This document shows, one piece after another, positions 36,001 through 47,583 of a stretch of DNA of 64,000 nucleotides (within the stretch, counting starts at the first letter, position 1; every line of letters starts with the position of its first letter). The stretch covers positions 1-64,000 of the forward strand of contig NHNW01000094.1 of assembly GCA_002786025.1 (NCBI GenBank). The letters run 5' to 3'. The position numbers and the translations under genes are program-made. The notes below the pieces were generated by a model, which was given only the letters and a program-made list of their open reading frames with translations, did no database searches and was not told the DNA's origin. This DNA is from Zasmidium citrigriseum (taxonomy: Eukaryota; Ascomycota; Dothideomycetes; Mycosphaerellales; Mycosphaerellaceae).

Positions 36001-36713
36001 TCTGCGGCTTCATCGCCCATGCCGTTGCCAGCTTCATAACAGGACCTCCAGCATCCTTGAATGTACTCGCCGACATCTCGTCTCCGCTGGCTGACATCTC
36101 CGCCGAAAAGACTGCGAAACCCTGGCATCAGACCCGGGTTCTTGACCATGAAGGCCATCAATAGCGAAGGGTCTCCGCCGATGTTGAAGAACTCCAGACC
36201 ATGCTCCTCCACGAAGTCTTTGAAGTTTGGATGAGTCGCCAGACGTACACGATGGCCGAACGTCTCCTTCAGGAATTTGCCCAAGGCAACGAACGGCTGT
36301 ACGTCTCCTCGTGAGCCCACGACCTGGATCACAATATTGAGGCATGGTGGCAGGACGGCAGGCGGAGGCGGCAGACTCTCTTCAGCGACCTGGACTTGTT
36401 GTTGAAGAGCCGGGGCGATGATCTGGTACAAGCGCTTGTTGAACTGATTGATACGGATATTGACTCGACCATCATCTGTGATCCGAGCACTGGTTTCCAG
36501 TCCAGCTTTCTCGTTTCCGATTTCTACATGGTCATCGGCGTAGGGAGGTGGAGCTTCGTCTTCGGTCGGGTCAGGGGAGAGAAGATCTGTCGTTTGCAAC
36601 GGCGTGTACTGCCTTGCAGGTCCCGCTGGGCCATCTTGTGCCAAGGCTGCCGCATTGGCTTGATCGAGCAGTGTGTGCTGCACCGCGTTGGGTGGAAGCG
36701 AATGGGTAGCCAT
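33017..36713 (-). CDS. Family 28-type (sterol glucosyltransferase-like) UDP-glycosyltransferase, 1214 aa
   Basis: Exon 1 is 36713-35277 and exon 2 35224-33017, split by a 52-nt GTAAGT..ATAG intron inside the UDP-sugar site. The N-terminal donor-binding start reads NIVIQVVGSRGDVQPF (about 127-141), typical of sterol 3-beta-glucosyltransferases. The C-terminal half has SKGWGG and the HHGGAGTTAAGIAAGRPTVV signature (476 on), then GDQPFWG. This enzyme class moves a sugar from a UDP-sugar to a lipid or sterol. Beyond the catalytic part is a long tail with a Gly-rich KGIGKGAGGFVAKSG segment and a disordered region. PPPY (55-58) and PPSY near the C-terminus could bind WW domains such as those of Rsp5. 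Two ubiquitin-interacting motifs are visible (QMELAIQESL, and EEELQRALTISM at about 1192-1203). There is no PH/GRAM region as in Atg26. Confidence 0.9.
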
Positions 36714-38621
36714 CTTGATCCGGATGAATGTCCCTCAATCGCTCAAATATCGTCTTGTCATCCTTCGTACCTGCGCATGTCGGAGACGCGGGAGTTTCTC
36801 TCATAGGATGGTGGATTCTGAGGATTCCAGGGAGGGTCGAGAGCCATCAAATGCTTCGATGGATTCAGGATGCTCTTGTACAAGTGACCTGGAGGATGGA
36901 GCATTGAGGCAGCAGAATTGAGGCCAAGGCAACCATATATCGCATGCATCGGCCAATGTTTGGTTCAGCTGCATGCAGCACGTCCCGGTTAAACGCGTTT
37001 AGCTCGTTCCTGCGGATTGGTTGGCGTAGTGAAGGATCGACTTCTTTCCATTCCTGGCGTAGGGCTGAGCCAATGCCGCGTACCTGGCGGGGAGACTCCA
37101 CTTCTTCTTCTTCTTTGACGACTACATCATCACATCATGGCTGTGGCCCGTGGGTCGAGATATCTTCTGCATAGCTGAGAGAAACGGGTGACGAGTCTTC
37201 CATCTTCTGACGTGCGGCTGACGATGGACACTTTCCGCGGATACTTGCCGAAAGGGCGAAGCCAATGGAGATGTCGAAGTGCAGCTGAAGTGGACCGGGT
37301 GTTGAATGCCGGCAGATGACTCTACCAAATCTCCTCTTGATGGGACACACTAGACATGCTGGAGGTGGAAGCCGCAAGAGCAAGCATTGTATGACGCCCA
37401 CACAAGTCCACTTTTCCCAAAGGCTCGATTCCCTAAAAGCGTTGGGAGAGGCGTGCAGGCCAGTCCGCACTCTTTGATGCCTGGGCTGCGTTCGCGAGTA
37501 TCGTGGCCTTCAAGTCTGCCCATATATGGCTTGTAAGTCTGACGCTCTCCGCGAATACTAGTATCTGCACCTTTACATCAATGCCCTCTAGTAACCTGTT
37601 GCGATCTTGGACCTAATTATTGGATACTCGTTGCTCTGAGTGACGAACGCTCTCTGCGTACCTCGAAGATGCATTCGAGATGGACAGCGAATGCTGGCCT
37701 TGAGGATACAGAGTAGATGTTGCCGATACTTAAACATCCGCAATGTACGCAGAAGCGTATGCTCTCCCTTGGCTCGCGGTTACTCAGATATGAAAGTAAG
37801 AATGTTGATGATCGAAAGAGTAGGATTGCTGGTGGAAATATTATCAGCTACGTATCAGTACGCCGGTGCCCGAGGAAGTCTTTCAATACGACTACGGCTC
37901 GTTCGCGCTTTCTCAGCTCCGATGGATACGAATACGATGTTCTTAGAACACCGGTCAGCCAAGTTGTTCATATCTGCAGTGTCACTAAGCTTGAACTGCC
38001 CATTGGTCTTGTGGTGGGTTCCAACACCGTCGACGACGCCGGACTATTCCACTGGCTCCTGATGCTATCGTACGACCAGAAAAGAGCTCAAGCGGCTGAG
38101 CGACCTCGCAATTCCATCAAATCTGGTTAGGAAATGTTAGGGAGAGGCTGTTCTACAAATAACCCCGAGCTCGGTGAGTGAAACTTTCTGCGGTCGAAGC
38201 ACTGAAGCAGCCTGTCAACCCACCACTTCGTCGAGGACGGATCACACAATACACACGACCAATGCTCATGTGTCTTTATCATTAGCGAGCGGCGTCTTTC
38301 AGCCGAAGAGTGGTTTTGAGCCACACCACATCTTGCATGCGGGAGCCTTGTCCCAAAGCTGAACCGGTCAGTCGATCTTTAGTCATTCTGGTTCAAACTG
38401 CTGACCGAGCTGAACTATTCGCCCTTGACCGCCAAGATACCGGAAATACTGGGCCGGGCAGGTCAACGATCTCTGTACAAAAGAAAAAGCCATCGAGATT
38501 GTGATGGATCAGAGACCAGATACCCTGCACAGCACTCATTGACTCGATTGTTCCTGGATACTTTCCAAGCTGGATTAAGACGCAATCTGTACATTTCGTC
38601 CACTCGACTATTTCGTTGGTG
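36714..38621. other. 1.9-kb stretch without a supportable gene
   Basis: The left part must hold the glycosyltransferase promoter and the right part that of the P450. Overlapping frames of up to 140 codons on the plus strand near 37640-38130 lack domains. Nothing else was recognised. Confidence 0.5.
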
Positions 38622-40340
38622 ATGCAGGGATGTCACTCCCTGTACTGTGTTGAAACCGCTTCATGGACGAATGTGGCCGTGGTAGTTGCCGCTTGCTCAC
38701 TGCTCTACTGCTGTTCCATTCCCTTCAGGGGTTTGGCGACCTCGACGACCGTACAATGGAGCCCTTCTGGCCGACGAGGTGTATATGCACGAGTGGAATC
38801 ATTCATCGCCTTTCTGTTCAACACAGAGCATGCTCTGCTCAGTACTGAGAAACTCGTGAGAACCATCAGCACCACAATGTTTCCCCTGTATACCGATTGA
38901 CGAGGACACAGTTGCGATTGGGAACCGATGCTCTGCTCATGAACTCCTTCCTTGACGGCCCGGTCGTACTTCTCGCCTCACGCACGCTGAAGTGGTACTC
39001 ACGCACCCTCGCCGCCCCTTCGACACATACGCTCGATCTTTTCCACTTGCATAACGAAAAGCTTCACTTTGATTACACACTTCCCTACCTCACAACTGGA
39101 CACGATCCAGAGGTCAGAAAAAATGTCAGAAGTGTATTGGCACGCCGATCAAAACACGCCACAGCCCAGGCATACGAAGAGATTCAGTACGCCTGCAAGA
39201 GGCTGCCTGTATCTGGAAATGGGTGGGAGTCATTGAAGATCTTCAATACTGTTCTCAAGATCGCTGCTGCTTCGACGAACCGGATCCTGGTTGGCAAACA
39301 GCTTGGTGAGTGTTTCAAGTTCCTTGCAAGCATCTATGGCTCATGTACTCCGCAGCCAGAGACGAGCGATTTTTCAACTTGGCGATCGGCATCTCTCAGT
39401 GGCCCGTATTCTTCGCTTCGATCATCAAGATCATTCCCAGCTGCGTCCGTCCAGCTGTAGGAAATTCGATACGGTTCCTTCTGGAGCACTTTCTGTACTC
39501 AAAGCTTAGGGCACACTTGACGCCATTAATATCCGGCCATGTTCACGACGCAAGAAACTCACACAGGCAGGGGGATGAATCAGAAGAGGATCTGATCCAG
39601 TGGTACATCCACGAATGCCAGCGCTCCCTGCCTGACCAACTCGCAAGTCACGACGACATTTTGGCTGTGCTCATATCCCTCGAGTTTGGCGGTCTCCTCA
39701 GTACCACGATCATGGCCACGCAGACGCTGTACAACATCCTGGCTCACGTAGACGCCGCATCCCTGATCTCGGCCTTACGAGACGAGGCACAGCAGCTGGA
39801 AAACTGCTCTGACCGCCTCACCTACGAATATCTAGAAAGCCTGACGCTACTCAACAGCGTCGTTCGAGAGACAATGCGAATCCATCCACTTGATACGATC
39901 TTACATCCAAGGATCGTTGTCAAGCCGATAGTGACGCCAGACGGAACTGTACTTCCACCCGGAACCAAGGTCGGCCTTGATATCACGGGCGCACAGCGTG
40001 ACCCTCTTGTGTACGCCAACGCGGATGACCTTCAACCCGACCGCTGGTTTGGTGCGAGCACAGCCTCCTCGTTCAGCACCAATTATCTTCCGTTTGGATA
40101 CGGCGCTCAAGTAAAGCTATCTGACCTCGTTCATGGGACATCACATGCTGACATTGGCTGCAGGCGTGTCCAGGCCGTTGGCTGGCGACTACCCAGATCA
40201 AGTTAATCCTCGCTCGTTTGTTGCTGGAGTTTGACTTTCAATCCCCACCATCTCCCCCAACGCCATTCTACGTTGGAACGATGAGGGTGCCGTCGGTTTC
40301 CTGCAACGTGATGGTAAGACGGCGGCATCAGAACAAATAG
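38622..40340 (+). CDS. Cytochrome P450 monooxygenase, 519 aa, four exons
   Basis: Exons are 38622-38855, 38912-39305, 39356-40110 and 40164-40340 (1560 nt, in frame), with 50-56-nt GT/AG introns. An N-terminal hydrophobic segment (WTNVAVVVAACSLLYCC) would anchor it in the ER. LHFDYTLPY, the K-helix RETMR (ExxR), PDRWF and the haem loop FGYGAQACPG with Cys463 are all present, so the enzyme should be active. The haem-loop Cys is the second residue of the last exon. The pattern FFNLAIGISQWPVFFASII and the haem loop remind me of fungal CYP68/CYP503 (ent-kaurene-oxidase-like) enzymes of secondary metabolism, but the subfamily is uncertain. No terpene cyclase, PKS or NRPS lies nearby, so the substrate is unknown. 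The ATG at 38622 is the first in frame with the anchor. Confidence 0.88.
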
Positions 40341-40523
40341 AGAGCATGATGAGAGAGATGAAAGACATGTGTCTAGCGGTAGGCGTCTTCCGCAGGCATG
40401 GGTCGAAAATTCTCAATGACTACATCTGCATTTTTGTGGAACATTCACTCGGGCCCATCCAACCCAGTCACAATTTTCTCATTCAATCTCTCATATTGCC
40501 TTTGTCTGCACAGATGCCCCATC

Positions 40524-40821
40524 TTACTGGTTCTGCTTCAGTCTCTGGTCAGGCTGACCATCCTTCCGCAAGCCGTCACCTCCTTGATGCGCGGCACCCT
40601 GATTGTCCCCAAACGTCTGGCCGCCTTGGGAGCCACCTGTTTTGCCGCCTTGCTTTCCAGCCTCGACTGGATCGACTTTTCCATGAGCGAAACTGTCTTG
40701 CTGCATGCGCTGGTCGGGCTGGCCGTCCTTGCGGAGGCCGTCGTGCTCCGTCGAGAAGTCAGTCGATTGCTTGAATGGAGGATGGTTTGACCACGGTACC
40801 GGATGGTTTGTAATCAGACAT
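40524..40821 (-). CDS. Small hydrophilic stress/conidiation-type protein, 83 aa
   Basis: Exon 1 is 40821-40792 (MSDYKPSGTV) and exon 2 40745-40524, joined across a 46-nt GTCAAA..GGAG intron that contains CGACTGAC. The protein is Gly/Gln/Asp/Lys-rich, without cysteine or hydrophobic segments. It carries two copies of DGLRKDGQPDQR flanking FAHGKVDP.EAGKQGG and GGSQGGQ. Its KGG-like runs recall the small hydrophilic fungal proteins of the Con-10/LEA type, thought to protect cells during desiccation or sporulation. The first exon is short and its donor (GTCAAA) is weak, so the exact start is less sure than the body. It converges with the P450 and lies about 180 bp from its stop. Confidence 0.75.
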
Positions 40822-42189
40822 AATGGCTTTGACTGGCGGTGCTGGAGAGGTAGAATCTTGGTTTGATGTATTCGTGTGTTGGATGTGCTGTCAGAGGTGA
40901 TGTTTGCTGTGGATGCATCCAGTTTATGTATGCCGTTCGACCTATACCACACAGCACGAGATTGAGCGCAATGATGACCGCTACAGGACGCAGCAATGAC
41001 TACACTTCTGTTCGCTGACTATGTCGGCGTCATCACCGTTGATGCTTGTGCGATAGATTGTCGTAAACCAAACGTCGATTGCGTGATTCCAGACTCTCGC
41101 GCGCATTGTCTGCACGACTGACGATTCGGAAGAAACGCCGTCCATTCAACATGAGCTTGAAGATGTACGATACGTGCCGTAGCGTGTTGTTGAACCAAGA
41201 TCGTGTACGGCTCTAACGTGTCGGATCATGGAGATTCAGTGTTGCGAAGTCCTCATTATGATGCGTACATATATGATCCACCTGGCTGAAGCGGGAATTG
41301 TGGGACAACATGACTTCCAGCTTCGCAGAGACCATTTTCCCAACATGCACACTCTCCTCAAGACCTGGAACTTGTTCATTGTTACTCCATGTCTAAAGGC
41401 AGCCGGATCTACAATTCTTTCCATTCAGGTCGAAGCACGTCGGCAAGGTTCAGCGTTGCGTTGTCGGAGGTCAGGCATATCCAAGGTTAGTCCTGAAACC
41501 GAGATGGATCGCGTTGCGTCCACAGCTCCGTGTGGTGACTTTATCAGTCTAACAAATTTCCAGTCATACGCATGTCGCAAATCGTTGCAGGCATCGCGGC
41601 GACTGCCCAATTCAATGCCCTGTCCAAAGCACAACGCCACCAAGCATCAGGCTGAGATTCTGGCGACAATGAATCAGCTTCTCAAGAGCCTGGCACTTTC
41701 TGGTCACCTACCAAAGGTGCGTTCACAATCTTGACCCGTATGGCTGCTTGAACACGCCGTTCAGAACCGAAGTATTTGAATCAATGTCTTGCCGCATCGT
41801 GAGTCGATAGAGGATGATTTCAGGCCGATTTGACTAGAACTGTCAACGAGAGTCTCCACCTCAGAGGGCTGTGGAGGAGGAGTTGATTTTTCTTACGTCA
41901 ACATACTCAATGACCACTCCAGACTCAGCTGCTCGAGCCAGCGAGGCGTGCCATCATTTCGAAAACAATACTTCGTTGCGTCCGCTTCATCGTCCTGCCG
42001 AGGAGACTTCCAACCCTGCTGGACTCGCACGTCTACGGGTCCGTCTGCTCTCATGTCCCTTGTCTCCTCTTTAAGATGCGATGTTGAACCATGTCTCCAT
42101 TCTCTCCAGCATCAAATTCCGTAAATGATGCGGACGGTAAGCCTCGCTGTCCGTGTTCTCATGGTGACAGGTGCATTCAAGGGCACTGC
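40822..42189. other. Intergenic, no gene seen
   Basis: A 168-codon plus frame (41228-41734) has no domain and no splice support. The left end is the promoter of the small hydrophilic protein and the right end the 3' flank of the CE16 gene. Confidence 0.5.
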
Positions 42190-43332
42190 TCAGCACGGCC
42201 ATGTGTCGTGCAAGACACCACACATTGCCACCCCGACTGCCTTCTGAATATCGATCCCTGGATGGATAAAGTCATGCCACATCTGTGCTACTCCATGCTT
42301 CGCCTTCCTCGCAGGCAGACCATAATCGTGCGGGTCGTCCAGAACTTTCTCAAAGGAGGATGTCGGATCAAAGACGATAGCGGTAGTGTTTGGGTAATGG
42401 TGCAGGAACTTCTCTCGCTCTTCTTGCATGTATTCGTTCCAATACTCGGTCAGTGCTTTGACTTCGTCGGCTTCGGGGCTGTAGCCGTAGTTGAAGACGG
42501 GAGCGCGATGTATAGCTGCGTTACGCACTTGTTAGTCGGGGAAGAACACCATGATGTCGTCGCTTTGACCCTACTTACGAGGCATGAGCATAGTCACAAA
42601 GTGCCGAGCTCCGAGTTGGTGCTGTCTCTCGAGAAGGCCAAAGTAGTCATCAACGTCAGGTTTGAGGATAGCTTCGCTGTCAATGAGATTCCGGCCGGAC
42701 CAGACTTGTATTGCCACATCGTTGCTACCAGTCATCAACATCTCGTGTGATGCACGTTTCGACCAAGTTCAACTCACATTCCAAACCAATGTATGAAGAT
42801 GCTATTGTCCGAGTCCCAAGGCTCCTCATTCTTTGCAAACTCTCTCTCTTGGGCGACCATGTCTATGACTGGCCCAGAAATTCCGAACTCTCCTGCATGC
42901 GCTCGCGATGCGTTGACGGTATTGGCGCCCATGGCGTAGTTGTACGTGATCGTTCCGCAATGCGATACATTTGCCGCTACCACGTCAACCCAGTTCACCC
43001 CACCTGTCGAGGTCGCTACGAAGACTCGTCAGACCACTGTTGAAGGATAATTCGATTGCAGGGATATCAACATTCGTGGAACTCGGGATCGCCGAGAGGC
43101 GCATCGATGATGGGCTTGGGATTCTCGCCGGAGTCGAAGGCTGTAGTGGTGTATGAGTCTCCACTTGCTCAATGTCAGTACGTCAAATAAGAAGCGAGAG
43201 AGAGTAGTAGCGATAGATTGCAAGAACGTACAAGATGAAAAGATACCTCGATGCCTTAGCTGAGCCAATACTTTGGAGCGCAAGGCTACATATTGCGACC
43301 AGCCAGGAGCCTCGCCCAGGCGACGGCAACAT
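42190..43332 (-). CDS. GDSL-type acetylesterase (CE16-like), 296 aa, five exons
   Basis: Exons are 43332-43232, 43163-43072, 43003-42778, 42724-42579 and 42515-42190 (891 nt, in frame). Introns are 53-68 nt with GT/AG ends. A signal-type start (SWLVAICSLALQSIGSA) precedes YLFIFGDSYTTTAFD, with the catalytic serine at about 37. NWVD, MGANT and GINDV supply the oxyanion Gly/Asn blocks, and the Asp-x-x-His pair is WHDFIHPG (about D270/H273). All catalytic elements of the SGNH/GDSL fold are present. CE16 enzymes are secreted esterases that remove acetyl groups from hemicellulose fragments. The next gene is a GH92 mannosidase on the same strand, which supports a role in extracellular glycan breakdown. 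The ORF ends soon after the D..H block, as usual for the family. Confidence 0.9.
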
Positions 43333-43506
43333 ACCTTCAAGCGCCTTTGCAGAAACGCGAAAAAGAGTCCCTCACCCATCCACGGGCGGGCATAGCGATT
43401 ATGAAGGAACTCGTACACAGACCGAGAGGAAGTATGACCGATTCTGGGAGGACCGTACCACTCTCACCGGTCCTCGTCATCTGCGCGTGCTGTGCCGCGG
43501 GAGGTC

Positions 43507-43746
43507 TCATAAAATGAAGCAGTACGCGCATGTTGATACGAGGCGATGTTCGAATTGGGACTGTGATGCGAGTCTTGTGGCGTTATTGGCTGGCTGACAG
43601 TGCCAGGCTGGCCCGCGGAGCGCACAAGAGGAGTTGCAGGACGGGTACCACTTCCTCACCTTCTCATGGAAAATAGCTACTGCATTGGGTATCCACTGCG
43701 CATGGAGGAGGGATCCCAGTAGTAATAGCCTCATCTTCTGTGCCAT
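43507..43746 (-). CDS. Possible small secreted ORF, 79 aa
   Basis: An ATG at 43746 begins MAQKMRLLLLGSLLHAQW, which looks like a signal peptide, and five cysteines follow (two in SCNSSC, WHC, and two in TCAYC). No homolog is recognised. The frame overlaps a plausible donor (GTGAGG after HEK), so it could be mis-joined. It may be a small secreted protein or chance sequence upstream of the CE16 gene. Confidence 0.3.
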   Translation of the reverse strand: MAQKMRLLLLGSLLHAQWIPNAVAIFHEKVRKWYPSCNSSCALRGPAWHCQPANNATRLASQSQFEHRLVSTCAYCFIL

Positions 43747-44194
43747 TTTGACTCTCCAGGGATGTGGCAGCGATGGAGTTTCTCTACAGAGGATTGAGCA
43801 AAGGGCGGAGCCAAAGTTGAAATGGTCAGCTCGATCTAATAAGGTGCAATATCGCATTGCAACCCTTTGCCGAGACGGAATGTTGCAACTCTGAAGCATT
43901 CATTAGACTTTCGCGGGCTACTAGCGTTGGAAACTAGACTCACCTAGGTATACGAGGCTGCTTAGGATATTTGCGGAATTGCGGATTTCCCGAAGCTGCG
44001 TTCCAATGAGACGACTCGCGATGGGTGATCAGTTCGAGCTTGAACCCGATAAAAGAGGGCAATGATCTTGCTGTCCCTGGTATACGATCGTAGCAGAGAT
44101 CGAGTACCCGGCATGTGATTCTCAGATCCGTGCGCTGTCTTGCGGGGCCCCGCGATTTTGAAGGTTGGAACTGCCGGCTGCTTCAAAATGCCAT

Positions 44195-46815
44195 TCAGAG
44201 TCCCAGATCCCCAAGATCAACATGTCCCGGACTTGGTGGAACAGGTCCAGTCTCCCACTGCTTCGGCAGCTCACCGACTGCAAACTCCAGGGTCCCGCCA
44301 TCCTTCATGAGCTCGTCGTGATTGAACCAGTTTCGATCCCATTGTTGGCCATTCAACTTCACACCTTGCACCCAGAAACTCGTCTCGCTCAAACCTGGCG
44401 CCGTGATCTGCAGGGTAGCGTTCAATCCGACAGACATGTTGATACTCTCGAACCATGGAGAGTGCAGGAGATACAGCGGCTGGGTTACGACCGGAAAAAT
44501 CCCAAGCATCTGCCAAACAAGCCAGCTATTCAACGCTCCAGCATCGGAATTGCCCGGCAAGCCGTTGTACGAAGTATTGAAATGCAAATTTGCCTGTTCT
44601 CTCGAGTTCTGGACGCTCTTCCATGACTTGTTGATATAGTTGTACAAATACGGTGTAGCGAAGTCGGGTTCGTTGCCGATGTTGAAGATGGTTGTGATGC
44701 CAGCTCCGTTGACTCCAAGACTTTGCTGTGCGGCGTTCGGTTGGAAGATCTTGTCAAGTCGCTTTTCAAATGTTTCAGGGCCGCCCATTTTGGAGATAAG
44801 CGATTCCATGTCGTGTGGTACGGTGAAGGAGTATTCCCAGGGAACGCCTTCGTTAGTAATTGAGAGGCCTTCACAGCTACCACATCCAAGCTGTAGCAGA
44901 TGTTCGTTAGCAATTCGGGTCCTTTTGAAGATTCGATGAGTGCCAAACCTACCGGATCATAATCCGTCCGATTGAACATCCCATTCGACAGTCTCGGCGC
45001 CATGAAGCCCGTGAAGCCAAGACTACTCACATTCGACTGCCAAATGTATTGCCAGCCGGCTGAGCGATTGAGATACTTCTGTACATCTCCCGAATCTGCC
45101 GCCTCGCCTCTAGCAACTTGGCTCAAAGCAAAGTCATTGGCGCTGTACTCGACCGTCCGGCTGACACATCTGGTATCGACATCTTCTGCCAGCCATCCAA
45201 GCTTGAGCCAATCTTCAAGCGCTCCTCGGCCTTGCATCGTGGAGCCAGTCATGTCGGATGGATCGAAGTTATTGAAAGGGAGCACTTCGGTATCTTTCAC
45301 CATGGCGGCATAACCATCGGTCCAGTTGATATCACCACGAAGACCCTTGACGTATGCATCTGCGAGAACATTGTCTGCGTTCGATCCGCCTTGAGTGTAT
45401 CCGTTATAGTTGCCACTGCGTCCGTCTGGCATGTAGCCCTGGAACCGGTCAGCTCTATGTCCTCACATACTCGATGGGGAAGACTCGCTTGACGCCTCCA
45501 CATCTCGATCAACGATCGGATCATGCCTTCGTAATAAGTCGGCTGCAGGAGATGATACAGGCTGACTGTGCAGCGGAAGATATCCCATCTGCGGCCTTGA
45601 ATCAGAATTGTCATATTAAGTAAGCGCGGTCTACACTTACAGCGTATAGAAGTCGTCAAACCACGGCTCTTCTGTCTCCCACAGTGGATTCTCGCCAATG
45701 CGATCGCTTGGCATCAAATGCGTCTGATAGAGGTTGGAGTACAGCATTTCCAACTTCGTCTTATTGGAGCCCTCACTAGTCGACACCTGGATCTTGCTGA
45801 AGACATCCCGGTTCCACTCGTCGACTGCCATTTGCACGGTGGTGTTTAGATCCCAGTGCGGAATCTCGTCATTGAAGAATGAACATGCTTTGTCCTCACT
45901 GATCCAGCTGATGCCTACTTTGGATTGAATGATGTTTGATGAAGTCGATGCATTCCATGAGAACAGAGCACCAATTCGATCGTTCATGGGACCCGCAACT
46001 TCGTCAAGCCCCCTTTGGTTAAACGTGGCTTGAGGAACGGGCCCGTTGCTGAAAGTTTGATATCGAGAGACTGGATCAGTGTTGTATCCACGGAACGTGC
46101 GATACTCCGCCGCTGGATGATCGAAGCGGCCACAAAAGTACACCGTCATAGGAGGACCGATATTCCAGCCGCCGATGTACGTTCCGAATCCAGTGTAAAG
46201 ACTGCCTCCAGGCTGTAGATGGATCTCGCCGCCGACATATTTCTGGTCTGAAGGTCCACCAGGAGGTGCTGGAAGGTAATGAGAAACGTCAACCAGAACG
46301 TGCTTCTCACTCGATGGCGGGAAAGTATACTGCATGTGCCCAACATGGCGAGAGGCTGAGAGCTCGATCGTAACATCGTTTTGCATTCGAGACTTGAAGT
46401 ATCCCACACCCGCTTCATCATGGCCCAGCCTGCTTTGGCTATACGTCTCGTTGTCGAGAAGATTCACCGGCGGGCTGATATCTGTCAATGGCATCTGCGG
46501 TCCTCCAACGCCGTACTTTGGAGCTCCGCCAGTCCCATGAACATGAAGTCCAGTGATCGCGGTGACGTTGCCATCGGGAGTCCAGCCACCATTCAAAACT
46601 GCACGACTGGCATTGGCGGCAGTGGTGTCAATCCCAAACTTGACACTTCCAAACGGCAAGCTTGCTCCAACCCAGATGTCACCGCCGCCGGCACCCGTAC
46701 CAGGAATGCTGCCCTCAGAGCCGATGAATGGGTTGACATATTTCGACCAGTCTGTCTGAGCAAATGCTGTGCTCGCGAGTACCAATATGGCTGTGGTAGC
46801 GAGTGGTGATATCAT
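44195..46815 (-). CDS. Secreted GH92 alpha-1,2-mannosidase, about 824 aa
   Basis: Exon 1 is 46815-45641, the next exon starts at 45588, and a later intron at 44952-44891 (GTAGGT..ACAG) leads to the last exon 44890-44195. A further short intron is needed near 45439-45501. It is either 45470-45439 (32 nt, GTATGT..CCAG with AGCTGAC) or 45501-45455 (47 nt, GTGGAG..ATAG); both keep frame. The signal peptide is MISPLATTAILVLASTAFA, followed by WSKYVNPFIGSEG. Family landmarks include GGWTPDGN, WFDDFYTLWDIFR, YMPDGRSGNYNG, GGSNADNVLADAYVKG, PWEYSFTVPHD, NIGNEPDFATPYLYNYI and GNSDAGALNSW. GH92 enzymes are calcium-dependent exo-mannosidases acting on N- or O-mannan chains. Several N-glycosylation sequons fit secretion. 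Confidence 0.92.
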
Positions 46816-47583
46816 GGTCTTTCAAATTCGTTCTCGATGGATTTGGATATGGCTTTGCCATACAACGATCGCTGATTTTGTGTTGTAGGCATCAGACCGA
46901 GGACGAGATCTGAGCGCCGACGATGAATTGCCATCGCCCTATGTTGACGTTACATCGATACCTTCCTCATGAACTTAACTCCTCCTCTTCGTGACGTCAG
47001 ACTTGAAGGATGATGGAGTTGTCAGAATCGTGGAGCCGGTGGTCCATGTGCTGATCATGTCCGCTCCAGTACTGGGATTCATGAGCCAGGGAAAATTATT
47101 GCGAGATGGGATGCTTTCTCTCGCACGCTAGGCCTAAGGTACAGCGGCATTTTTCGCTGTGGTAGGAGATTCAAAGCCTGACATTGATATGTGAGCTCGG
47201 AGCCCGCATTTGTTATTTTCTTCCAAAGCGAAGCCTCTTTTCCTTGTCCAGCATGGCCTTTGCGATTCATGGTTTCGATGTCAGGCACGTGACTCGTCAA
47301 GTCCTTGAAGGGTCGTGTGCTTCTCATCGAGCATGTGTAGTCGCATGGTAATGCTGAAGTCAGAAGTATTTCAAAGTCCTGCTGCGTGACAGTCGTTCCA
47401 GGCAGGTTTAGTTCCACGCAATCTGGGCAGTCGAAGGGCATGGCAGGTCCCTCTTTCGGTGCCGGACTCTTTCCTCATTGTTTCTCTTCCTCCTGCTTTC
47501 AAAGCTACGAGCTGGCCACAATCTCATCGATGACCATCCACAACATTAAAGGCAGCATCAATTCGTCAACAGCGTTAGACTGA
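46816..47583. promoter_or_regulatory. Divergent region upstream of the GH92 gene
   Basis: This lies between the GH92 gene (minus) and the Gln/Pro-rich ORF (plus), so it should hold both promoters. A 120-codon minus frame (47079-47441, MPFDCPDCVELNLPG) has four cysteines but no recognisable domain. I do not call it a gene. Confidence 0.45.

Noticed and set aside
37640..38130. Overlapping plus frames of about 140 codons
   Set aside because: No domains or introns linking them to the P450 downstream.
47079..47441. 120-codon minus ORF with four cysteines (MPFDCPDCVELN)
   Set aside because: Cysteines are clustered at the start, there is no signal peptide and no recognisable family. It could be a fragment, but support is too weak.
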